The position numbers and the translations under genes were made by a program. A DNA stretch of 64,000 bases from Methyloversatilis thermotolerans. GTDB taxonomy: Bacteria; Pseudomonadota; Gammaproteobacteria; Burkholderiales; Rhodocyclaceae. The notes beneath the pieces were generated by a model, which saw only the letters and a program-made list of their open reading frames with translations, was not told the origin of the DNA and did no database searches. The stretch spans positions 3,051,430-3,115,429 of the forward strand of contig NZ_KB889967.1 in the NCBI RefSeq assembly GCF_000372885.1, written 5' to 3'. Of the stretch, positions 58,011 to 64,000 are shown one piece after another. Each line of letters begins with the position of its first letter. The first letter of the stretch is position 1.

Positions 58011-58024
58011 TTGATTCAGATCAA
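58011..58024. promoter_or_regulatory. Perfect FNR/Anr box upstream of hupS
   Basis: TTGATTCAGATCAA, an exact match to TTGAT-N4-ATCAA. Its centre is 61.5 bp upstream of the start predicted from the candidate -24/-12 element, a position used by class I FNR activation. It suggests low-oxygen control of the membrane-bound hydrogenase operon. Confidence 0.72.
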
Positions 58025-58119
58025 GTCTTTGTTCCGGCGTGCGAAAGTTATGCAGTCCGTCACGAACGCCTGTTTGCCTGACGCGGCTGCGCCGGTCACT
58101 GCGCTGCCAGAGATGACGC

Positions 58120-59529
58120 TCAGGTGGACGCCGGGCTGTCGGTTGACCGCGGCAGATCGAGCGTGAATTCGGCGCCGCCTTCGGGATGGTTGCGCGCGGA
58201 CAGCCGGCCGCCATGCTGTTCGACGATGCCATAGCTGATGGACAGCCCGAGCCCGGTGCCCTTGCCGACCGGCTTGGTGGTGAAGAAGGGTTCGAAGATG
58301 CGGGACAGATACTGTTCCGGAATGCCCGGGCCGTTGTCGCGCAAGGTCATGCGCACGCGGTCGCCCTCCACCGCGCAGGCGATGTGCAGACGCGCCGTGC
58401 CGCCCGCCGCGTCACCGGCGGTGCCGGCCGCATCGCAGGCGTTCTGCAGCAGGTTCATCACCACCTGCTGCAACTGGCCGGCGCTGCCCTGCACGATGCA
58501 GGCCTCGCCCGGCTGCCAGTGCAGTTCCACCGGTATCGCGCGGCCCTTGCCGGTCCAGTGCAGCGCACGGTCGATCACCGCATTCAGATCCACCGCCTCG
58601 CGGCTGCCGGTATCCATCGCCGAAAAGCGCTTCAGGCCATTGACGATGTCGGCGGTGCGCTGTGCGCCCTCCACCGTGCCTTCGATCAGCGACGGCAGGT
58701 CGGCCAGCGCATGTTCGATGCGCAGGCGCTCGCGCAGATCGGCCAGCGCTTCCCCGGACACCCCGGCATGCACCGCGTCGATGTAGCGGCCCATGCGTTC
58801 GCCGTACTTCTTCAGCGCATGCACATTGCCGAGCACGAAGCTGATCGGGTTGTTCAGCTCGTGCGCCACGCCGGCCACCAGACGCCCGAGCGAGGCCATC
58901 TTTTCCGAGTGCAGGAGCTGCTGCTGCGCCCGTTTCAGCGCCTCATGCGCCTCGCGCAGTTCGTGATAGGCGCGCTTCAGTTCGGCCGTGGGCCGGCCGA
59001 CCACCACGGTGCCGGCGCGCCGCCCGTTGCGCGCGAAACGCGGCGTCAGGTTGGCATCCACCGGTACCGGCCGGCCTTCGGCATCGACCAGGTTCAGTTC
59101 GCTCGCCTGGCCGCGGCGCGATGCCTGCGCATCGGCCAGGAAGCGCTTCATGCGCTCGACGCTGTCGGCGTCGGCCAGCAGCGCGAATACCGGCATGCCG
59201 TGCAACTGGTCGTCGCTGCGGCCGACCAGCTCGCACAGCGCGGCATTGGTTTCCTCGATCTCGCCGCCTTCGTTGCACACCAGCAGCACATCGGACATCG
59301 CCGACATGATGCTGAAGATGAACTGCTGCGACTCTTCCAGCTCGACGTTCTTCTGTTCCAGCGCGATTTCGTCGCTGACGAGCTGCGAATACACCTCGTC
59401 CATGCGCTGGATCACATCCAGCCAGGTGGCTTCGTCCACGCCGTCGATGGCGCTGCGGGCGGTGAGCGGATGGTCCGGCGCGATACCGGCTTCCTTGCGT
59501 GCGTCGGACATGGCGGCACGGTGGGTCAT
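58120..59529 (-). CDS. hoxJ: HoxJ/HupT-type sensor histidine kinase
   Basis: 469 residues (ATG 59529; ATG 59511 is possible). No membrane segment. An N-terminal coiled region and PAS domain (about 55-190; IMSAMSDVLLVCNEGGEIEETNAALCELVG) precede a HisKA with GVAHELNNPISFVLGNVHALKKYG, the motif typical of HupT/HoxJ. The HATPase has an N-box (NLLQNACDAAG), DNGPGIP and GTGLGLSIS. It is expected to form a complex with HoxBC and phosphorylate HoxA. It is 221 bp upstream of hupS, far from hoxBC. Confidence 0.88.
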   Translation of the reverse strand: MTHRAAMSDARKEAGIAPDHPLTARSAIDGVDEATWLDVIQRMDEVYSQLVSDEIALEQKNVELEESQQFIFSIMSAMSDVLLVCNEGGEIEETNAALCELVGRSDDQLHGMPVFALLADADSVERMKRFLADAQASRRGQASELNLVDAEGRPVPVDANLTPRFARNGRRAGTVVVGRPTAELKRAYHELREAHEALKRAQQQLLHSEKMASLGRLVAGVAHELNNPISFVLGNVHALKKYGERMGRYIDAVHAGVSGEALADLRERLRIEHALADLPSLIEGTVEGAQRTADIVNGLKRFSAMDTGSREAVDLNAVIDRALHWTGKGRAIPVELHWQPGEACIVQGSAGQLQQVVMNLLQNACDAAGTAGDAAGGTARLHIACAVEGDRVRMTLRDNGPGIPEQYLSRIFEPFFTTKPVGKGTGLGLSISYGIVEQHGGRLSARNHPEGGAEFTLDLPRSTDSPAST

Positions 59530-59668
59530 TCGGTGATCGCGGTACGGTAGCACGTCGGCGCGCACCGTTGCCGCGCAGCCGGGAATGCCCCTCATCCAAT
59601 GCGGTTAACCGCGTGCAGTCCCGGATCCCGGGCCTACACTCGCGCCTTCACCGTGTGGAGGAGGACGC

Positions 59669-60922
59669 ATGATGGGCAATCTGTTCACGCAGGACCCACA
59701 GGTGCGCGACGCCGTGAAGCGCATCGCCGAATGTTCGCGCGGCCGCGCCTGGTCCGACATCGTGGACGCGGAGGGCCGGCAGTATGTCGATTTCGTCATG
59801 GAAGGCGGCGGCGTACTCGGCATTTCGCTGCTCGGCTATGTCTATGCGCTGGAACAGGCCGGCATACGTCTGCTCGGCATAGGCGGCACGTCGGCCGGCT
59901 CCATCGTTGCGCTCATCCTCGCCGCGCTCGGCCGTGCCGACCAGGCCAAGGCGGAACGCGCGGTCGACATCCTGGCCGCCATGCCGATGGCGTCCTTCAT
60001 CGACGGCGACGGCGACGCGCGCGACTTCACCCAGGCCATGCTGGCGAAGTCCGGTCCGGCCAAGCTGCTGTTCAAGGCCGCGCAATGCATCGACAACCTG
60101 AAGGAGGACCTCGGCCTGCACCCGGGCCGCAAGTTCGAAAACTGGCTGTCGGACGTGCTGGCCAAGCAGGGCGTGCGCACGCTGGGCGACCTGGAGGCGG
60201 TATTGCAGCAGGTGCCGCCCGGACTGAAGCACCGGCTCGACGATGCCGCCTTCAGGGGCGACCGCGAGTGCGGCCGCCTGGTCATCATCGCCGCCGACAT
60301 TTCCACCGAAACCAAGGTGGACTTCCCGCGCATGGCGCCGCTGTACTGGACGGACCCGGCCAAGGTGAATCCGGCCCGGCTGGCGCGCGCATCGATGTCC
60401 ATTCCCTTCTTCTTCCATCCCTTCACGGTCGATGTGCCGCAGGGCGAGGAATCGCGCAAGCGCTGGGAAGAACTGGCGAGCTATACCCACCCGCTGCCGA
60501 AGAAGGCGATGTTCATGGATGGCGGCATCATGTCCAACTTCCCGATCAACACCTTCCACGTGAAGAACCGGGTGCCGCACGCGCCCACCTTCGGCGCCAA
60601 GATCGGCTTCGACCGGCGCGCGCGCGACGTGACGAAGCCAGCGGCACTGATAGGCGCGATATTCGATTCCGCCCGCCACACGCTGGATTACGACTTCATC
60701 GTGAGCAATCCGGATTACCGGCAGCTTGTGGCCAATATCGATGTGGAGGACAGCCACAACTGGCTGAACTTCGAAATGGCGGACGACGAGAAGCTGCAGC
60801 TTTTCGTGGCCGGCGTGAAAACCGCGGAAACCTTCCTGTGCGGCGAGCCGGGCAAGAGCACGGGCTTCGACTGGGAAGGCTACAAGAATCTGCGTCGCAC
60901 GCTGGCCGCAGCCGGGGGCTGA
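59669..60922 (+). CDS. Patatin-like phospholipase
   Basis: 417 residues, start ATG 59669 (59672 also in frame) with GGAGGAGG upstream. The oxyanion segment is EGGGVLGISLLG, the catalytic Ser lies in GIGGTSAGSIVAL, and the Asp in MDGGIMSNFPIN, completing the Ser-Asp dyad. No signal peptide. It probably hydrolyses lipid acyl esters in the cytosol or at the membrane. It is the only gene on the plus strand between the two hydrogenase-linked blocks, and no role in hydrogen metabolism can be inferred. Confidence 0.88.
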   Translation: MMGNLFTQDPQVRDAVKRIAECSRGRAWSDIVDAEGRQYVDFVMEGGGVLGISLLGYVYALEQAGIRLLGIGGTSAGSIVALILAALGRADQAKAERAVDILAAMPMASFIDGDGDARDFTQAMLAKSGPAKLLFKAAQCIDNLKEDLGLHPGRKFENWLSDVLAKQGVRTLGDLEAVLQQVPPGLKHRLDDAAFRGDRECGRLVIIAADISTETKVDFPRMAPLYWTDPAKVNPARLARASMSIPFFFHPFTVDVPQGEESRKRWEELASYTHPLPKKAMFMDGGIMSNFPINTFHVKNRVPHAPTFGAKIGFDRRARDVTKPAALIGAIFDSARHTLDYDFIVSNPDYRQLVANIDVEDSHNWLNFEMADDEKLQLFVAGVKTAETFLCGEPGKSTGFDWEGYKNLRRTLAAAGG

Positions 60923-60938
60923 CCGGCGCGGCGCGCGA

Positions 60939-61442
60939 TCAGCCGCGGCGACCGAACAGGAAGCCCCGGCGCGACGGGCTGGACAGGCCCGTCCCGTCCT
61001 CCACGGCCGGCGGCGCGCGGCGGGCACGCTCGAGCACGGCGCGCGCCGCCGCCACCGCCAGCGCCTGGCTGGCGAAATCGTGCAGCGGCGAAAACAGCGT
61101 GTGCACGTCGAAAGTGCCCAGCATGGCATCGTGCGCGGCGACGAATTCGAAGCGCTCGTGACCCAGCGTGAGCCAGCGCGCCTCGCCCACGCGCCATGCC
61201 GCGTCCTCGCGCACCAGCGGCAGACGCACCAGCAGGATGGACCAGGGCGTGACCAGCGCGCCTTCCAGCCGCTCCGGCTGCGGGCCGGCGGGCAGGGCGA
61301 GGAAATCGACCCGCTCCACATCGAGCGCCTCATTGCAGGGTGGCAACGTGCTGCGCGCACCCTCCGCCTGCCGCCGGAATACGGCTTCGAGCGCGGACAG
61401 GCGGTAATCCACCATGGGGTCGGGCAGCGCGGGGTCGGTCAT
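60939..61442 (-). CDS. Second HybE-family assembly chaperone
   Basis: 167 residues from ATG 61442. CNEALDVERVDFLALP, GALVTPWSILLVRLPL and AAHDAMLGTFDVHTLFSPLHDFASQA align with HoxT at 49926. Both end in (G/S)RRGFLFGR. It is convergent with the patatin gene, on the same strand as the hydrogenase block and about 1.4 kb upstream of hoxJ. It may be a spare chaperone for one of the other hydrogenases. Confidence 0.82.
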   Translation of the reverse strand: MTDPALPDPMVDYRLSALEAVFRRQAEGARSTLPPCNEALDVERVDFLALPAGPQPERLEGALVTPWSILLVRLPLVREDAAWRVGEARWLTLGHERFEFVAAHDAMLGTFDVHTLFSPLHDFASQALAVAAARAVLERARRAPPAVEDGTGLSSPSRRGFLFGRRG

Positions 61443-61711
61443 CGTGAGTGCGGAGGGCGGAGGGCGGAGGCAGATCGCCATTGTCGGTCAAGTCGGCCCG
61501 GGCGGCGGAACCGGTGCGGCAGGTGCGAAGCCATGACGGAATTCCGTCATGTCGACACGCTGCGGCGGTGGATTAGAATGCTCGCCCTCCGGACGGCGAA
61601 AGGCCGCTCCGGACCCCAGCCCGCCGGCGCTGGCGGCCGCCACGAACGGCCGCGCGGACCGGCGTTCCGGCCGGTCGTGCGACCGGCCCTTTCGATTGAC
61701 GGAGATTCACC

Positions 61712-62842
61712 GTGCCCAGCCTGCTTCCCCATGTCGACCCGCAAGGTCTGCTCGAGTACTCGGTCGTCTACACCGACCGGGCGCTGAACCACATGTCCGT
61801 CGCCTTCCAGGGCGTCATGAAGGACATTTCCCGCGTCCTGAAGCAGGTCTACAACGCCCGCTCCGCGGTGGTCGTTCCGGGCAGCGGCACCTTCGGCATG
61901 GAAGCGGTGGCACGCCAGTTCGCCACCGACCGCAAGGTGATGGTGCTGCGCAACGGCTGGTTCAGCTATCGCTGGACGCAGATCTTCGACATGGGCCGCA
62001 TCCCGTCCGAGCAGATCGTGCTGAAGGCGCGCCAGACCGAAGCCGGATCGCAGAAGCCGTTCGCGCCGGTGCCGGTGCAGGAGGCGGTGGCCGCCATCCT
62101 CGAACACAGACCCGCCGTGGTGTTCGCGCCGCAGGTGGAAACCTCGGCCGGCATGCTGTTGCCGGACGACTACCTGAAGCAGATCGCCGCCGCGGTGCGC
62201 GAGGTCGACGGCCTGTTCGTGGTGGACGCGATCGCCGCTGGCACGCTGTGGGTGGACATGGCCGCGCTCGGCATCGACATCGTGGTGAGCGCGCCGCAGA
62301 AGGGCTGGAGCGGTTCGCCGTGCGCCGGCCTGGTCATGCTGGGCGAACGCGCCCGCGCGCGCATCGACGCAACGACCAGCACCAGCTACGCGGCCGATCT
62401 GAAGAAGTGGCTGCAGATCATGGAAGCGTACGAGAGCGGCGGCCACGCCTATCACGCCACGCTGCCCACCGACGGCCTGGTCCAGTTGCACCAGGTCATG
62501 CTGGAAACCGAGCGCTTCGGTTTCGACAAGGTGAAAGCCAACCAGATCGAAATGGGCCGCCGGATCCGCGCGCTGCTCGAAGCCCGCGGCTTCGCCAGCG
62601 TGGCGGCGGAAGGCTTCCAGGCGCCGTGCGTGGTGGTGAGCTATACCAGCGACCCGGATATCCAGTCCGGCAGGAAGTTCGCCGCACAGGGCCTGCAGAT
62701 CGCTGCCGGCGTGCCGCTGCAGTGCGACGAACCGGCCGATTTCCGCACCTTCCGCATCGGCCTGTTCGGCCTGGACAAGCTGCAGAACGTCGAGCGCACG
62801 GTGGCCAGCTTCAAGGACGCGCTGGACCGCATCAGCGGCTGA
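61712..62842 (+). CDS. Class V aminotransferase (alanine-glyoxylate type)
   Basis: A 376-residue PLP enzyme. VVPGSGTFGMEAVARQF near the N terminus, FVVDAIAAGTLWVDM with the PLP-stacking Asp, and the PLP-binding Lys in SAPQKGWSGSPC are conserved. Members convert serine, alanine or phosphonate-derived amino donors with glyoxylate or pyruvate; the substrate cannot be decided. GTG starts are possible, but ATG 61712-type context is not strong; here the frame opens at GTG with an AGGGAG-poor leader. Confidence 0.85.
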   Translation: MPSLLPHVDPQGLLEYSVVYTDRALNHMSVAFQGVMKDISRVLKQVYNARSAVVVPGSGTFGMEAVARQFATDRKVMVLRNGWFSYRWTQIFDMGRIPSEQIVLKARQTEAGSQKPFAPVPVQEAVAAILEHRPAVVFAPQVETSAGMLLPDDYLKQIAAAVREVDGLFVVDAIAAGTLWVDMAALGIDIVVSAPQKGWSGSPCAGLVMLGERARARIDATTSTSYAADLKKWLQIMEAYESGGHAYHATLPTDGLVQLHQVMLETERFGFDKVKANQIEMGRRIRALLEARGFASVAAEGFQAPCVVVSYTSDPDIQSGRKFAAQGLQIAAGVPLQCDEPADFRTFRIGLFGLDKLQNVERTVASFKDALDRISG

Positions 62843-63614
62843 CGCACTCGAGCGCGCCGGCCTTCGGCCAGCGGCCGGGCGAAACGCCGAAGCGCTGCGC
62901 GAAGCGCCGCGTGAAGGCGCTCTGGTCGGCGAAACCGGTGGCGGCCGCGACATCGCTCAGCGCATGGCCGCCCTCGGCCATCAGCGTGAGCGCGGCATCC
63001 AGCCGAAGACGCGTGAGGTAGCGGTGCGGCGGACAGCCGAACGCTTCCGCGAACAGGTCGTGGAAGCGGCGGGGGCCATAGCCGAAACGGGCCGCCAGCG
63101 CCGGCAGCGTCGGCAGTTCGCCGACATGGGCGCGCAGCCAGGCATCGATGCGCGCGACCGGAAAGCGCCGTGCGTCGCCGGGCCGCGCATCCCGCGCCGG
63201 CGAGCCGTCCTGCAGCCGTTGTGCCAGATCGTCGGCGAAACGCGCGGCCAGCATCCAGTGCGCAGGTCGCGACACCCGCCGGCCCTGCACACCCAGCAAG
63301 GGGCGGACCCGGGTACGCAGGCGCTCGTCGATCACGAAGCCTGCGGTGCGCTCGAACAGTGCGGCGGGCAGCGCGACGGAATCCGCCGGCAGGTCGACCA
63401 CGAGCTGCCGGTTCTCGCCCAGGCCGCGGTAATCGTGACGGGTGCCGGCCGGAATGAGCAGGCCGGCGCCCGCATCCACCCGGTGCAGATGGCCCTCGAC
63501 CTCGAGTTCGGTCCCGCCTTCGCCACCCAGCACGACCTGATGGAAGTCATGCGCATGCCCGGCCGGTTCGGCCTCGTAACAGCGGGTATCGACGTTGGGA
63601 TCGGCGGTATGCAT
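62832..63614 (-). CDS. AraC-family transcriptional regulator
   Basis: 260 residues from ATG 63614. An N-terminal cupin (about 20-80; HAHDFHQVVLGGEGGTELEVEG, LLIPAGTRHDYRG) is followed by two C-terminal HTH motifs (LPALAARFGYGPRRFHDLFAEAFG and LSDVAAATGFADQSAFTRRFAQRFGVSPGRW). It overlaps the aminotransferase end by 11 bp convergently and is 31 bp from the transporter gene, its likely co-transcribed partner or target. Confidence 0.88.
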   Translation of the reverse strand: MHTADPNVDTRCYEAEPAGHAHDFHQVVLGGEGGTELEVEGHLHRVDAGAGLLIPAGTRHDYRGLGENRQLVVDLPADSVALPAALFERTAGFVIDERLRTRVRPLLGVQGRRVSRPAHWMLAARFADDLAQRLQDGSPARDARPGDARRFPVARIDAWLRAHVGELPTLPALAARFGYGPRRFHDLFAEAFGCPPHRYLTRLRLDAALTLMAEGGHALSDVAAATGFADQSAFTRRFAQRFGVSPGRWPKAGALECVSR

Positions 63615-63645
63615 GGCGGTGCGGCTGACGATGTTGGCCGTATGC

Positions 63646-64000
63646 TCAGCGACGCCGGCACAGTAGCACGCCGACCAGCGTGAGCGCGAAGCCCGCCATC
63701 TGCACCGCATCCAGGCTTTCGCCGAACAGCAGGGCGGCCTGCAGCGCCGCCAGCGGGGGGGCCAGCAGCACCAGCACGGTCACCCGCGCGGCCGACCCGC
63801 GGCGCACCATCCACACCAGCAGGGTGCTGCCCACCGCCGACAGGCCGAACACCGCCCAGGCGAGCGCGCCCCACAGCGCGATGCCGGGCACCCACAGGGA
63901 TTCGCCCAGCAGCGCGGCCGCCAGCGCGCACACCAGGGCACCGCCCGCGTTCTGTACCGACGACGCCGCGAACAGATCGGCCGCTGCGAGAGATGTCTTC
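63646..64000 (-). CDS. EamA/DMT-family transporter, partial
   Basis: The C-terminal part (about 118 codons) of a ten-helix drug/metabolite transporter; the frame runs off the right edge. Four hydrophobic helices, a VQNAGGALVCALAAALLGE segment and PPLAALQAALLFGESL are typical of EamA repeats. Substrate unknown. It is transcribed toward the AraC-type regulator gene. Confidence 0.8.
   Translation of the reverse strand, partial: KTSLAAADLFAASSVQNAGGALVCALAAALLGESLWVPGIALWGALAWAVFGLSAVGSTLLVWMVRRGSAARVTVLVLLAPPLAALQAALLFGESLDAVQMAGFALTLVGVLLCRRR

Overview
The window is high-GC DNA with tightly overlapping operons (frequent ATGA, GTGA and TTGA stop/start overlaps). It looks like a betaproteobacterial chromosome. 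The mreBCD-mrdA-rodA-rlpA block next to gatCAB and the hox/hup/hyp gene order both fit Rhodocyclales or Burkholderiales. The genus is not proven from the sequence.

Layout. 1-243: palindromic repeats. 244-5173: a three-gene signalling operon (large membrane sensor kinase, single-domain response regulator, receiver-kinase hybrid). 5371-8267: a ChaN-like protein and an M1-type peptidase. 8254-15905: the rod-shape operon mreB-mreC-mreD-mrdA-rodA-rlpA, interrupted by about 0.7 kb of palindromic repeats. 16182-20255: gatCAB with two small extra genes. 20399-26234: a vapBC-type pair and a chromosomal integron. The integron has an intI under a LexA box, an attI-like crossover site, several attC sites whose core sequences pair as expected, an IS1182-like element in the array, and a yoeB/yefM pair. 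26623-30932: small membrane proteins, two flavin-binding-fold proteins and dbpA. About 30960-32085: a nine-copy array of a roughly 121-bp palindromic repeat.

32089-59529 is the centrepiece: about 27 kb entirely on the minus strand and devoted to hydrogen metabolism. In transcription order it holds a HoxJ/HupT-type kinase, a membrane-bound O2-tolerant-type hydrogenase (small and large subunit, HupE, cytochrome b), the accessory set (HoxM, L, O, Q, rubredoxin, T, V), hypABFCDE and the NtrC-type regulator hoxA. These are followed by the soluble NAD-linked hydrogenase hoxFUYH with its protease, the H2-sensing regulatory hydrogenase hoxBC, nikR, and a TonB-dependent receptor with a NikR-type palindrome in front of it. 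Three NiFe-hydrogenase classes, their maturation, the H2 sensing/relay module and a probable nickel uptake and control module therefore sit in one co-oriented block.

How the genes plausibly work together (inference): HoxBC senses H2 and signals through the HoxJ/HupT-like kinase to HoxA. HoxA carries the GAFTGA sigma-54 contact loop, and a near-consensus -24/-12 element plus a perfect FNR/Anr box lie upstream of hupS. HypABCDEF and the Hox chaperones build the NiFe sites. NikR would adjust nickel import through the TonB-dependent receptor. The right end (59669-64000) holds a patatin, a second HybE-type chaperone, a class V aminotransferase, an AraC regulator and a truncated EamA transporter.
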